A stretch of DNA of 64,000 nt from Nocardioides acrostichi (lineage in GTDB: Bacteria > Actinomycetota > Actinomycetes > Propionibacteriales > Nocardioidaceae). Positions 8,118 to 16,789 of this stretch are shown one piece after another (positions within the stretch are counted from its first letter, which is position 1; each line of letters opens with the position of its first letter). Below the pieces are notes generated by a model that was given only the letters and a program-made list of their open reading frames with translations, was not told the origin of the DNA and did not search any database. The DNA is taken from positions 868,001 through 932,000 of the forward strand of contig NZ_JADIVZ010000001.1 of assembly GCF_015319165.1 (NCBI RefSeq), written 5' to 3'. The position numbers and the translations under genes are program-made.

Positions 8118-8942
8118 GTGTCGAAGGAGCCTGACGGGCCGGAGTCGGCGGCCGGTGCCACGGCGTCTCGTCCGCGCGCCGAGAAGCGGCGGATGCCCGT
8201 GTGGCAGGAGTCCCTGCTGCTGCTCGTGATGGCCGTGGTGCTGGCGCTCATCGTCAAGACGTTCCTGGTGCAGGCCTTCTACATCCCCTCGAAGTCGATG
8301 CAGCCCGGGCTCCAGGTCAACGACCGGATCCTCGTGCAGAAGGTCTCCTACTGGGGCAGCGGCACGCCGCAGCGAGGCGACGTCGTGGTCTTCGAGGATC
8401 CGGGCGAGATGCCCGGCGCCGAGGGTCAGGACCGCATCGACTGGCTCGACTCCAACGAGCAGCAGCCGGCCGACCCCTCGCTCCTCACCGACGTGCTCGG
8501 CAAGATCGGTCTGTATCCGACCGGCGGGCACCTGGTGAAGCGGGTCATCGGCGTCGCCGGCGACACCATCGTGTGCTGCGACAGCCAGGGCCGTCTCGAG
8601 GTCGACGGCGTGCCGCTGGACTCCAGCGGCTTCACCCTCAACAACTCCCGCTGCGACGGCCCCGAGAAGGCGACGTGCGACTGGTCGGCCGGCCCGATCC
8701 CCGACGGCATGCTCTTCGTCATGGGCGACCACCGCGACGACTCCGCGGACTCCAGCTACCACCTCAACTGCGTGGGGCGCGAGAAGGATGCGCCGTGCGA
8801 TGCCAGTCAGGCCTACGTGCCGGTGAGTGCCGTCGTCGGCAAGGTGTTCGCGCGTGTCTGGCCGGCCAGCCGGATGGGGCTCGTCAAGCGCCCCACCGCC
8901 TTCGACTCCCTCGACTCCGCGATCGAGCAGCAGGACCAGTAG
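8118..8942 (+). CDS. lepB: Signal peptidase I
   Basis: A 274-residue type I signal peptidase that removes signal peptides outside the membrane. A basic N terminus precedes one membrane helix (SLLLLVMAVVLALIVKTFL). The catalytic serine is in PSKSMQPGL (about residue 60) and the general-base lysine is in LVKRVIGVAGDT (about residue 141). MGDHRDDSADS is conserved box E. A 40-residue insertion lies between the serine and lysine boxes and includes QDRIDWLDSNEQQPADP, as in several actinobacterial enzymes. The GTG at 8118 is preferred because GGAGGA lies four bases upstream; another GTG at 8103 has no such site. Upstream sequence is short and shared with the divergent FKBP gene. Confidence 0.95.
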   Translation: MSKEPDGPESAAGATASRPRAEKRRMPVWQESLLLLVMAVVLALIVKTFLVQAFYIPSKSMQPGLQVNDRILVQKVSYWGSGTPQRGDVVVFEDPGEMPGAEGQDRIDWLDSNEQQPADPSLLTDVLGKIGLYPTGGHLVKRVIGVAGDTIVCCDSQGRLEVDGVPLDSSGFTLNNSRCDGPEKATCDWSAGPIPDGMLFVMGDHRDDSADSSYHLNCVGREKDAPCDASQAYVPVSAVVGKVFARVWPASRMGLVKRPTAFDSLDSAIEQQDQ

Positions 8943-8950
8943 CGAACGAC

Positions 8951-9471
8951 TCACGCCTCCCGGACGAGGGTGTCGAGCACCCGTAGCCCGTCGCTGACGG
9001 CGGAGAGGTTGCTCTCCCCGTGCATCCGGTCGTACTCGTGCGCCGGCACCTCCACGATCTCCGCGTCGGCCTGCGAGAAGCGACAGCACAGCAGCGTCTC
9101 GATCTCGAAGCCGTCGCCGAAGCGCATCTCCGGCTCGTCGCCGGAGGCGGTGGACGGCGGGCAGCCGCACGAGCGTCGGCGCTGCCGGCCGGCGTCGGGC
9201 AGGTCGAGCAGGGGCAGCTGGTCGAGCCAGAGGGCGTTGTAGCCGTAGCAGAGGTCGGTGATCTCCTCGTCGAAGGCGAGGTTGAACGCGCGGGTGAGCA
9301 TCCGGTTGCCCCAGGCGCGCACCGGGTCAGGTCGTCGCTGCCCGCGCCCGGCACGAGCCGGCTGCCCTTGGCGTAATCGGCCCCGGCGACCAGCGCCGCC
9401 GGGGAGACGTCGGTCACCGCGGCTGCGGGTGCCACGTCGAGATCCTGCTCGGGCTGGTAGCGGTCCTTCAC
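8951..9471 (-). pseudogene. Remnant of a family 2 glycosyltransferase (truncated and frameshifted)
   Basis: The minus strand encodes a clear C-terminal half of a GT2 (dolichol-phosphate-mannose-synthase-like) enzyme in two frames. The first frame ends its homologous part with GADYAKGSRLVPGAGSDDLT (to about 9325). The second resumes with RAWGNRMLTRAFNLAF and TDLCYGYNALWLD, and runs to the TGA at 8951 through RFSQADAEIVEVPAHEYDR. A one-base deletion near 9322 would explain the shift. The N-terminal nucleotide-sugar-binding half and the DxD region are missing: upstream there is only a short degenerate stretch with a GTG overlapping the stop of another relict frame. Both defects point to a decayed gene, although the single shift alone could also be a sequencing error. 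Confidence 0.8.
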
Positions 9472-9593
9472 GAGGCGTCCTTGGGTGAGGTGTCCGCGCC
9501 GGGGGCTCCCGGGGCACGGAGGACGTTCTCAACCCTCGGCACGCGCCGCCCTCAGCTAAGACCCGCGTGGAGGTGTGCTGGACCAGCGCGGGC

Positions 9594-10028
9594 TCAGGTC
9601 TGGTGCACGTAGGAGTCGAGCTGGTCGCGCTCGAACTGGAGGTCGGCGATCTTCTGCTTCACGACGTCGCCGATGCTGACGACGCCCACGAGCGTGCCGT
9701 CGTCGACGACGGGCAGGTGCCGGATGCGTCGATCGGTCATCTGGCCCATCACCGCGTCGAGCTCCTCGTCGCTCGTGCAGGTGGCCACGACCGTGGTCAT
9801 GATCGCGCCGACTGTGTTGTTCACGACCGTGCCGTCGGCGTGCAGGTGACGCACGACGTCGCGTTCGCTGACGATGCCGTCGAGGGACGCGCCGTCGGCG
9901 CTGACCACGACGGCTCCGACGTTGTGCTCGGCGAGCAGCGACAACAGCTCGCGGACGCCGGCGTCCGGCGTGATGGTGATGGGTGCGACGTTGGCGGACT
10001 TCGCCGCCAGAACCTCGGCGATCTTCAC
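9594..10028 (-). CDS. CBS domain-containing protein
   Basis: A 144-residue protein made of two CBS motifs. The first is MKIAEVLAAKSANVAPITITPDAG..LLAEHNVGAVVVSADG..GIVSERDVVRHL and the second is VGAIMTTVVATCTSDEELDAVMGQMTDRRIRHLPVVDDGTLVGVVSIGDVVK. Such stand-alone CBS pairs bind adenosine nucleotides and usually act as regulatory modules. A short charged C-terminal helix follows. The ATG at 10028 starts directly at the first CBS strand. It is monocistronic here, with the relict glycosyltransferase downstream. Confidence 0.92.
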   Translation of the reverse strand: MKIAEVLAAKSANVAPITITPDAGVRELLSLLAEHNVGAVVVSADGASLDGIVSERDVVRHLHADGTVVNNTVGAIMTTVVATCTSDEELDAVMGQMTDRRIRHLPVVDDGTLVGVVSIGDVVKQKIADLQFERDQLDSYVHQT

Positions 10029-10133
10029 AGCTGACCTCCCGCATCGGATGTGACCTGGGTCACGACCCTAGCCGACGCGCAGCGTCCGGTGGGAGATCCG
10101 CGGGCGGCGTCCCATCGGCGTCCCATCGGCGTC

Positions 10134-11015
10134 TCAGCGGCGCCGGTGGCGGAGGTCGGAGACGGATCCGCCGGGCCGTCGCGGCCAGTCGGGGTCGTCG
10201 CGGTCGGGGTCGTCGGGGGAGGAGCCGAGGAACGCCAGCGCCGCCTCGTGGAGGTGGCCGTTGCTGGCGATCGCGTTCCCGCCCCACGGTCCGTCGTCGC
10301 CGGCCAGGGAGGTGAACCTGCCCCCGGACTCGCGCACGATCACGTCGAGGGCGGCCATGTCGTAGACCTCGAGCTCCGGCTCCGCGGCGAGGTCGACCGC
10401 GCCCTCGGCGACGAGCATGTAGGACCAGAAGTCGCCGTAGGCGCGGGTGCGCCACACCCGGCGCATCAGCGAGACCATGTCGTCGAGCTGGTCGCGCTCC
10501 TCCCACCCCGAGAGCGAGGAGTACGACAGCGACGCGTCCTCGAGACGACGTACGTCGGAGACCTGCATGCGGGTCGCCTTGAGCAGCGACTTGCCGGTCC
10601 AAGAACCCGCTCCGGTCGAGGCCCACCAGCGGCGGTTGAGCTGCGGCGCCGAGACCAGGCCGACCACGACCTCGTCGTCGACGGCCAGCGCGATCAACGT
10701 CGCCCACACGGGCACGCCACGCACGAAATTCTTGGTGCCGTCGATCGGATCGACGATCCAGCGGCGGTTGCTGCTGCCCGTCGTGCCCTGCTCCTCGCCG
10801 GTGACCGCGTCGCGCGAGCGGGCGCGCGAGAGCGTGCGCCGGATGCTCTCCTCGACACCCTGGTCGGCGTCGGTCACCGGGGTGAGGTCGGGCTTGCTCA
10901 TCACGTGCAGGTCGAGCGCCTTGAAGCGAGACGTCGTCAACGCGTCGGCGTCGTCGGCGAGGACGTGGGCCAGGCGCAGGTCGTCGGTGAAGTCGCGAGG
11001 GTCGGTCGGGGGCAC
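10134..11015 (-). CDS. hisN: Histidinol-phosphatase (inositol-monophosphatase family)
   Basis: A 293-residue Mg-dependent phosphatase of the IMPase fold. Visible motifs are GEEQG (metal-binding Glu), DPIDGTKNFVRGVPVWATLI (metal and phosphate site) and DMAALDVIVRESGGRF (third metal Asp). The N-terminal segment DLHVMSKPDLTPVTDAD is typical of actinobacterial HisN, which hydrolyses histidinol phosphate to histidinol in histidine synthesis. It sits beside rsgA and aroA, an order common in actinobacteria. Inositol monophosphatase or fructose-1,6-bisphosphatase-like activity is the main alternative, but the adjacency favours HisN. Confidence 0.88.
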   Translation of the reverse strand: MPPTDPRDFTDDLRLAHVLADDADALTTSRFKALDLHVMSKPDLTPVTDADQGVEESIRRTLSRARSRDAVTGEEQGTTGSSNRRWIVDPIDGTKNFVRGVPVWATLIALAVDDEVVVGLVSAPQLNRRWWASTGAGSWTGKSLLKATRMQVSDVRRLEDASLSYSSLSGWEERDQLDDMVSLMRRVWRTRAYGDFWSYMLVAEGAVDLAAEPELEVYDMAALDVIVRESGGRFTSLAGDDGPWGGNAIASNGHLHEAALAFLGSSPDDPDRDDPDWPRRPGGSVSDLRHRRR

Positions 11016-11048
11016 GTCTGTGAGGCTAGGGCATGGCGCGGGTCGCAG

Positions 11049-12071
11049 TTACCAGGCCGGCTCGGAGCGCGCGGCGAGCAGCCGCCGGAACGAGCGCACC
11101 CGGTCGGCGTCGGCCCGTCCCGCCTCGAGCGCTTCGTCGAGTCCGCACTCGGGCTCGTCGTCGCCGTGGGTGCACCCGCGAGGACACTCCTCGGTCTCCT
11201 CGTCGAGGTCGGGGAAGGCCTCGATCAGGTCCTCCGGCTGCACGTGCGCCAGCCCGAAGGAGCGGATGCCGGGGGTGTCGACGATCCAGCCGTCGGCGGG
11301 GTCGTCGGGCAGTGTCATGAGATAGGCCGAGACCGAGGTGTGCCGCCCACGGCCCGTGACCGCGTTGACGTGGCCGACCTCGCGGTCGGCGTCGGGCACC
11401 AGCGCGTTGACCAGCGTCGACTTGCCGACGCCACTGTGCCCGAGCAGCACGCTGCCGCGCCCGGCCAGCCGCTCGCGCAGCTCGGCCAGATCGCCGCCTC
11501 GCTGGGTGACGACCCAGGGCACGCCCAGGGAGCGGTACGTGGTGAGGAAGGCGTCTGGGTCGGCCAGGTCGGCCTTGGTGAGACACAGCAACGGCTGCAT
11601 GCCGGCGTCGTAGGCGGCCACCAGGGCCCGGTCGACCAGTCCGGTGCGCGGCTCGGGATCGGCCAGCGCGGTGACGACGACCAGCTGCTCGGCGTTGGCC
11701 ACGATGACCCGTTCGATCGCATCGTCGTCGTCCGCCGTGCGGCGCAGCACCGTACGACGCTCGGTCACCTCGACGATGCGGGCCAGGGATCCGTCGTCGC
11801 CGCTGAGGTCGCCCACGACCCGCACCCGGTCGCCGACGACGACGGCCTTGCGACCCAGCGGGCGGGCACGCATCGCCATCACCCGCTCGCCGACCCCGTC
11901 GCTCCCGGCGCCGTCGGGACGCAGCGTGTAGCGGCCGCGGTCGACGGTGACCACCACCGCCTCGGCAGCGTCGGCGTAGCTGGGGCGGTCCTTCGTGCGC
12001 GGGCGAGTGCGCCGGCGGGGTCGTTCGTAGTGCTCGTGGTCGTCGGTGCCGTAGCGCTGGCGGGGAGGCAC
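11049..12071 (-). CDS. rsgA: Ribosome small subunit-dependent GTPase A
   Basis: A 340-residue circularly permuted GTPase that helps mature the 30S subunit. After a basic N terminus and an OB-fold region, the G4 motif (LTKADLAD) comes before G1 (GHSGVGKSTLVNAL) and G3 (DTPGIRSFGL), the permuted order of RsgA. The C-terminal Cys/His segment CPRGCTHGDDEPECGL is the zinc-binding subdomain. The ATG at 12071 lies seven bases after the aroA stop, so the pair is likely one transcript (aroA-rsgA-hisN). Confidence 0.95.
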   Translation of the reverse strand: MPPRQRYGTDDHEHYERPRRRTRPRTKDRPSYADAAEAVVVTVDRGRYTLRPDGAGSDGVGERVMAMRARPLGRKAVVVGDRVRVVGDLSGDDGSLARIVEVTERRTVLRRTADDDDAIERVIVANAEQLVVVTALADPEPRTGLVDRALVAAYDAGMQPLLCLTKADLADPDAFLTTYRSLGVPWVVTQRGGDLAELRERLAGRGSVLLGHSGVGKSTLVNALVPDADREVGHVNAVTGRGRHTSVSAYLMTLPDDPADGWIVDTPGIRSFGLAHVQPEDLIEAFPDLDEETEECPRGCTHGDDEPECGLDEALEAGRADADRVRSFRRLLAARSEPAW

Positions 12072-12077
12072 GGCGCC

Positions 12078-13376
12078 TCAGTCCCGTTCGAGCAGGCCGG
12101 ACCAGAAACCGGCGAAGTCGGGGAAGGTCTTGGAGGTGCAGGCGATGTCCTCGACGAGCACGTCGTCGACCGCCACGCCGACCAGGGTGCCCGCGTGGGC
12201 CATCCGGTGGTCGGCGTAGGTGCCGAACCTCCCGCCGTGCAGGGTGGCCGGAGAGAACGAGAGGCCGTCGGGGTGCTCCACGACCTCGGCGCCGAGAGCG
12301 TCGAGCTCCTTCGCGAGCGCGGCGATCCGGTCGGTCTCGTGGTGGCGGATGTGAGCGACCCCGCGCAGATGGCTGGGGGTGGTCGCCAGCGCACACAGGG
12401 CCGCGATGGCGGGTGTCAGCTCGCCGACGTCGTGCAGGTCGGCGTCGAGCCCGCTCAGGGCGCTGCGGCCGCCGTCCGGGCCGGTCAGGCGCAGGCCCTG
12501 CTCCTCGAGGGTGGCGGTGCAGCCCATCTGCGTGAGCAGGTCGGGCAGCACCGCGCCGGGCTGGGTGGTGTGCTCTGGCCAGTCGTGCACCAGGACCGTG
12601 CCGCCGGTGAGCGCTGCCAGGCCGAGGAAGGGCGCGGCGTTGGAGAGGTCGGGCTCGATGGTGCGGTCGACAGCCCGGATCGGGCCGGGGGCCACGGCCC
12701 AGCGGTTGGCGTCGGTGTCGTCGACCTCGACCCCGTGCTCGCGCAGCACCGCGACCGTCATGTCGATGTGGGGGAGTGAGGGCACCGGCTTGCCGTCGTG
12801 ACGCACGTCGACGCCCTCGTCGTAGCGGGCACCGGAGAGCAGCAGCGCCGAGATGAACTGCGAGGACTGCGAGGCGTCGAGCACCACCCGGCCGCCGCGC
12901 ACGTGCCCGCTGCCGTGCAGGGTGAAGGGGAGCGCGCCACGGCCTTCGTCGCGCACGTCCACGCCCAGGCCCACGAGGGCTGCGAGCACCTCGCCGACCG
13001 GGCGCGAGCGCATGTAGGGGTCGCCGTCGAAGGCCACGACACCCGAGGAGAGGGCCGCCGCGGGCGGCACGAACCGCATGACGGTGCCGGCGAGGCCGCA
13101 GTCGATCGCGGCGTCGCGGTCGAAGGCGCCCGGCGCGACCCGCCAGTGCTCGCCACTCGTGTCGAGGTCTGCTCCCAGGGCCTCGAGGGCACCCGCCATG
13201 AGCAGGGAGTCACGTGATCGCAGCGCACGCCGGACGAGCGAGGGTCCGTCGGCCAGGGCTGCGAGCAGTAGCGCCCGGTTCATCAGCGACTTGCTGCCCG
13301 GCAGGGTGACGGCCAGGTCGACCGGACGACGGGCGCGCGGCGCTGGCCAGGCAGGGGCATCGCTGTCGGTGGTCAT
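12078..13376 (-). CDS. aroA: 3-phosphoshikimate 1-carboxyvinyltransferase (EPSP synthase)
   Basis: A 432-residue enzyme of the shikimate pathway that transfers enolpyruvyl from PEP to shikimate 3-phosphate. Motifs seen: LPGSKSLMNRALLLAAL (substrate-binding Lys/Ser), GLAGTVMRFVPPAAAL (PEP site), SSQFISALLLSG, and the C-terminal HHETDRIAALAKELDALG and DHRMAHA. The ATG at 13376 is preceded in frame by GTG, which cannot be excluded as the start. It leads the aroA-rsgA-hisN group. Confidence 0.96.
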   Translation of the reverse strand: MTTDSDAPAWPAPRARRPVDLAVTLPGSKSLMNRALLLAALADGPSLVRRALRSRDSLLMAGALEALGADLDTSGEHWRVAPGAFDRDAAIDCGLAGTVMRFVPPAAALSSGVVAFDGDPYMRSRPVGEVLAALVGLGVDVRDEGRGALPFTLHGSGHVRGGRVVLDASQSSQFISALLLSGARYDEGVDVRHDGKPVPSLPHIDMTVAVLREHGVEVDDTDANRWAVAPGPIRAVDRTIEPDLSNAAPFLGLAALTGGTVLVHDWPEHTTQPGAVLPDLLTQMGCTATLEEQGLRLTGPDGGRSALSGLDADLHDVGELTPAIAALCALATTPSHLRGVAHIRHHETDRIAALAKELDALGAEVVEHPDGLSFSPATLHGGRFGTYADHRMAHAGTLVGVAVDDVLVEDIACTSKTFPDFAGFWSGLLERD

Positions 13377-13413
13377 CACCGGCAGCGTAGTGCCCACGCC
13401 TGCGTCGGTGCGC

Positions 13414-13944
13414 TCAGCCCAGTGGCGAGGATGCCACGGCGAGCTTGGCCTCCTGGCGAGCGGAGTGCGCGAGGTGGCCGGCCTCCTTGCGGGCGTCCTT
13501 CGCGGCCCGCTTGGTGCGCCAGGCCACTCCGGGCTTGCCGTCGGTGTCACCCGCGGCGATCACGAGACCACCCAGCATCGAGAGGTTCTTGAAGAAGTGC
13601 AGTTGCTGGGCCTTCTTGGTCGCCGGGTCGGTCTCCGACCAGAACGCGTGGCCGGCGACGGTGGTGGGCACCAGCGAGGCGGCCAGCACGGCGGAGGAGA
13701 GGCGGGGCGCCTTGCCGGTGGCCAGACCGAGGGCGGCGACCATCTGGGCGGCGGCATTGATGCGCACCAGGGTCTGCGGATCCTCGGGCACCACCGGCAC
13801 GGCCTTCTTCAACTGGGGTACCACGGCGTCGGTGACCGGCTTGGCCTTGGCGGCCAGCGCGTCACTGTTCTTGATCGCGTTGACAGACCCGATGACGAAG
13901 GTGGAGGCGAGCAGGGGGCGGGCGATGAGTCTGCTGAGTGACAT
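13414..13944 (-). CDS. DoxX family membrane protein
   Basis: A 176-residue membrane protein. LIARPLLASTFVIGSVNAIKN is the first helix and matches the DoxX start pattern. Further hydrophobic segments are at RINAAAQMVAALGLATG, SSAVLAASLVPTTVAGHAFW and FFKNLSMLGGLVIAAGDTDG. The C terminus is long, basic and Ala-rich, and looks cytoplasmic. DoxX proteins occur in redox and thiol-related membrane complexes, but the role of this one is not known. The nearby SigR system makes a thiol-stress link possible, without direct evidence. Confidence 0.85.
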   Translation of the reverse strand: MSLSRLIARPLLASTFVIGSVNAIKNSDALAAKAKPVTDAVVPQLKKAVPVVPEDPQTLVRINAAAQMVAALGLATGKAPRLSSAVLAASLVPTTVAGHAFWSETDPATKKAQQLHFFKNLSMLGGLVIAAGDTDGKPGVAWRTKRAAKDARKEAGHLAHSARQEAKLAVASSPLG

Positions 13945-13997
13945 GACTCGTTCCTACACGACCCCACCCAGGGCCAGTCCCACCCTAGGGTGGAGTC

Positions 13998-14741
13998 ATG
14001 TGCGGCCGGTACGCGTCGAGTCGGAACCCCGACGACCTCGTCGAGGAGTTCGAGGTCGACGAGCCGCTGATCCGTGAGCCTTTGGCGGCCGACTACAACG
14101 TGGCCCCCACCAAGGAGGTCTATGCGGTGCTCGAGCGACCGCCCCGGGGCGAGGAGCCCCCTGCGGCCGAGCGGCAGCTGCGGGTGCTCACCTGGGGACT
14201 CGTGCCGTCGTGGGCCAAGGATCCCTCGATCGGGAACCGGATGATCAACGCCCGCGTCGAGACCGTGGCCGAGAAGCCCGCGTACAAGCGGGCGTTCGCC
14301 AAGCGGCGCTGCCTGCTGCCCGCCGACGGCTACTTCGAGTGGTACCCGACCGAGCGGCTCACGGCGAAGGGAAAGCCCGCGAAGCAGCCCTTCTTCATCC
14401 GGCCCACCGACGGCGGTGTGCTCGCCATGGCCGGTCTCTACGAGATCTGGCGCGACCCCGACAAGTCCGACGACGACCCCGACCGGTTCCGCTGGACGTG
14501 CACCGTCATCACCACCGACGCCGAGGACGACATCGGGCGCATCCACGACCGGATGCCGATGATGGTCGACCGCGAGCGCTGGTCTGACTGGCTCGACCCG
14601 ACCGTGGCGTCCGGTGACCTGCGCGACCTGCTGGTGCCGGCCGCGCCGGGCCGGCTCGAGGCGTTCCCGGTCTCGACCCTGGTGAGCAACGTGCGCAACA
14701 ACGGACCCGAGCTCGTCGCCCCGCTGCCGGCGGAGTCGTGA
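13998..14741 (+). CDS. SOS response-associated peptidase / abasic-site DNA-protein crosslinker (SRAP, YedK/HMCES)
   Basis: A 247-residue SRAP protein. It begins MCGRYA: Cys2, exposed after Met removal, forms a thiazolidine link to abasic sites in single-stranded DNA. Other conserved segments are YNVAPTKEV (Asn), LTWGLVPSWAKD, INARVETV, RRCLLPADGYFEWYP (Glu) and IHDRMPMMV (His). Its role is to shield abasic sites during replication. The start is fixed by the catalytic Cys2. It overlaps the downstream hydrolase gene by four bases, so both are translationally coupled. Confidence 0.95.
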   Translation: MCGRYASSRNPDDLVEEFEVDEPLIREPLAADYNVAPTKEVYAVLERPPRGEEPPAAERQLRVLTWGLVPSWAKDPSIGNRMINARVETVAEKPAYKRAFAKRRCLLPADGYFEWYPTERLTAKGKPAKQPFFIRPTDGGVLAMAGLYEIWRDPDKSDDDPDRFRWTCTVITTDAEDDIGRIHDRMPMMVDRERWSDWLDPTVASGDLRDLLVPAAPGRLEAFPVSTLVSNVRNNGPELVAPLPAES

Positions 14742-15391
14742 CGCCCGCCCGGCACGACGTCGAGACATCCCACGGGCCGGGGCGTCTCGAGGTGCACGAG
14801 GCCACGGGGGAGCCGGTGGCGGTCGTATTGCTCTCGCACGGCGCCGGTGCCGGCATCGACACCCGCGACCTCGTGGCCCTGGCCCAGTCGTTGCCGGCCC
14901 AGGGCTACACGGTCGCGCTCTTCGAGCAACCCTGGCGCGTGACCGGACGCAAAGTCGCGACCCCGCCGCCGACCCTGGACGACGGGCTCCGCGCGGCAGC
15001 CGCTCGTCTCGGGGAGGCCGCGGGAGCGGTGCCGCTGGTGCTCGGTGGCCGGTCGGCGGGTGCGCGCTCGGCGCTGCGGACCGCGGGCGAGCTCGGGGCG
15101 GTGGCGGTGCTGGGGCTCGCCTTCCCGCTGCATCCGCCGGGCAAGCCGGAGAAGTCGCGGCTGGCCGAGCTCGAGCAGGCGGGGGTGCCGGTACTGCTGG
15201 TGCAGGGAGACCGTGACCCGATGGGTCGTCCCGAGGAGTTCCCCGACCCGCTGCCCGACGGGGCCGAGATGGCCGTGCTGCCGGGCGGCGACCACTCGTT
15301 CGGCGTCCTCAAGAGTGGCCCGCTGGACCAGGCGGAGGCGATGGAGATGCTGGTCGAGGCCGTCCTGGAGTGGCTGGCCCGGAACGTGTGA
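14738..15391 (+). CDS. Alpha/beta hydrolase family protein (TEX30/KANL3-like)
   Basis: A 217-residue alpha/beta hydrolase. [18 protein letters not shown] forms the oxyanion strand-turn, [13 protein letters not shown] is the nucleophile elbow (GRSAG, Ser), [16 protein letters not shown] carries the likely acid Asp, and [10 protein letters not shown] the catalytic His. This arrangement fits the small KANL3/TEX30-type hydrolases. The GTG start overlaps the SRAP stop (GTGA), which suggests coupled expression. Substrate unknown. Confidence 0.82.
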   Translation: MTPARHDVETSHGPGRLEVHEATGEPVAVVLLSHGAGAGIDTRDLVALAQSLPAQGYTVALFEQPWRVTGRKVATPPPTLDDGLRAAAARLGEAAGAVPLVLGGRSAGARSALRTAGELGAVAVLGLAFPLHPPGKPEKSRLAELEQAGVPVLLVQGDRDPMGRPEEFPDPLPDGAEMAVLPGGDHSFGVLKSGPLDQAEAMEMLVEAVLEWLARNV

Positions 15392-15409
15392 GCCGCCAGG
15401 AGCCGCGCG

Positions 15410-15435
15410 GGAATGGTCGCGTTGCTCCCCGGGTT
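15410..15435 (+). promoter_or_regulatory. SigR-type promoter upstream of sigR
   Basis: GGAAT at 15410-15414 and GTT at 15433-15435 are separated by exactly 18 bases. This matches the GGAAT-N18-GTT consensus known for SigR/SigH of Streptomyces and mycobacteria, where sigR has an autoregulatory promoter. It lies 66 bases before the sigR start, just after the hydrolase stop. Confidence 0.75.
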
Positions 15436-15501
15436 GGACATGTCGTGATGGCAGTGATGGACCCACCCGTGCGGGATGCGGTGTCGGTAGGCTGGAGCGC
15501 G

Positions 15502-16143
15502 ATGAGTGACTCCGCCCTCGAGGCCGCCCCCGACCCCGTCGACCGGGAGACAGAGACCGACGCCGAGCGCTCGGCGCGCTTCGAGCGCGATGCGCTGCCG
15601 CTGCTCGACCAGCTCTACGCCGGTGCGATGCGCATGACCCGCAATCCGGCCGACGCCGAGGATCTGGTGCAGGAGACCTTCGCGAAGGCCTACTCCTCGT
15701 TCCACCAGTTCAAGCCGGGCACGAACCTCAAGGCGTGGATGTACCGCATCCTCACGAACACCTTCATCAACAACTACCGCAAGAAGCAGCGCCAGCCGCA
15801 GCAGTCGATGTCCGAGGACGTCGAGGACTGGCAGCTCGCGCGCGCCGAGTCGCACAGCTCCTCTGGACTGAAGTCCGCCGAGACCGAGGCCCTCGAGCAC
15901 CTGCCCGACTCCGAGGTGAAGGACGCCCTCCAGCGGCTCCCCGAGGAGTTCCGTCTGGCCGTGTACCTCGCCGACGTCGAGGGGTTCGCGTACAAGGAGA
16001 TCGCCGAGATCATGGACACCCCCATCGGCACCGTCATGTCGCGGCTGCACCGCGGCCGGCGTCAGCTGCGCGACATGCTCACCGGCTATGTGCGCGAGCA
16101 CGACCTGCTGCCCGCCTCGAGCCTGCCGGGGGAGGACGCATGA
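15502..16143 (+). CDS. sigR: RNA polymerase sigma factor SigR/SigH (ECF, redox stress)
   Basis: A 213-residue ECF sigma factor. Region 2 contains [43 protein letters not shown] and the Asn-rich [16 protein letters not shown] that is characteristic of SigR/SigH. Region 4 contains [45 protein letters not shown]. It directs the thiol-oxidative stress regulon. The ATG at 15502 begins the family sequence; frames upstream lack it. A SigR consensus promoter precedes it and rsrA overlaps it by four bases. Confidence 0.94.
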   Translation: MSDSALEAAPDPVDRETETDAERSARFERDALPLLDQLYAGAMRMTRNPADAEDLVQETFAKAYSSFHQFKPGTNLKAWMYRILTNTFINNYRKKQRQPQQSMSEDVEDWQLARAESHSSSGLKSAETEALEHLPDSEVKDALQRLPEEFRLAVYLADVEGFAYKEIAEIMDTPIGTVMSRLHRGRRQLRDMLTGYVREHDLLPASSLPGEDA

Positions 16144-16433
16144 GCACCGACCCCGCCCACCGGAACCACGACCACGAGCACCCCAGTGCGAGCGACTGCG
16201 TCGACTTCCTCGAGCAGATCGTCTACTTCATCGACAACGAGCTCGACGAGGCCGACTGCGCCGCCGTGCGGCTGCACCTCGACACCTGCAACCCGTGCCT
16301 GGCCAAGTACGACCTCCAGCGCACCGTCAAGGCCGTGGTCGCCCGCTCGTGCAGCGAGACCGCGCCGGCCGAGTTGCGAGCCCGCGTGATGATGCGCGTG
16401 CGGCAGGTGCAGATCGAGATCCGGGAGTCCTAA
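16140..16433 (+). CDS. rsrA: Zinc-binding redox-sensitive anti-sigma factor RsrA (mycothiol system anti-sigma-R)
   Basis: A 97-residue ZAS-family anti-sigma factor. The motif HLDTCNPC supplies His46, Cys50 and Cys53, and Cys20 is the further conserved cysteine. In RsrA these residues hold zinc and form the disulfide switch that releases SigR on thiol oxidation. A histidine-rich N terminus (HRNHDHEH) is also present. The ATG overlaps the sigR stop (ATGA), the standard coupled arrangement. The gene is followed by a 14-bp hairpin. Confidence 0.95.
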   Translation: MSTDPAHRNHDHEHPSASDCVDFLEQIVYFIDNELDEADCAAVRLHLDTCNPCLAKYDLQRTVKAVVARSCSETAPAELRARVMMRVRQVQIEIRES

Positions 16434-16458
16434 GACTCACCACTCCTCGCGCGCGACA

Positions 16459-16491
16459 AGAGCCCCGGACCCTGAGCGGGTTCGGGGCTCT
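16459..16491. terminator. Bidirectional hairpin between rsrA and bL37
   Basis: AGAGCCCCGGACCC (16459-16472) pairs with GGGTTCGGGGCTCT (16478-16491) over 14 bp with one GU pair and a 5-base loop. It sits between the convergent rsrA and bL37 genes and can serve both. Confidence 0.75.
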
Positions 16492-16526
16492 GCTGCGCTC
16501 TGAGCGCCGATCTGGCAGAAGCCGGA

Positions 16527-16601
16527 TCAGGCGTTGGGACGCTTGCCGTGGTTGGCGCTCTTCTTGCGACGAGCGCGGCGCTTGCGACCGGTCTTGCCCA
16601 T
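16527..16601 (-). CDS. 50S ribosomal protein bL37
   Basis: A 24-residue, extremely basic protein that reads MGKTGRKRRARRKK then SANHGKRPNA. The ANHGKRPN ending matches the actinobacterial ribosomal protein bL37 found in mycobacterial 50S structures. The ATG at 16601 is chosen because GGAGGAG lies seven bases upstream; another ATG two codons earlier abuts that site. It faces rsrA across the hairpin. It was found by reading the strand, as it is too small for usual gene-length cut-offs. Confidence 0.88.
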   Translation of the reverse strand: MGKTGRKRRARRKKSANHGKRPNA

Positions 16602-16789
16602 GGTCATCTCCTCCGCTCGTGAGCCACCGGCTGGTTGGTGGCGCTGGATCAGTGGGTCAGTCTCCCAGGTCGGCTGGACTATCCGAAATCGAAGCGGTCC
16701 CGGTGGTGGTCGGCCGCGAGTCCGCGATGGTCCACCTCACCTGACCTGCGTCCGAGTAACCCACCTCGGCGGTCGGCCACTGGTGTGGG

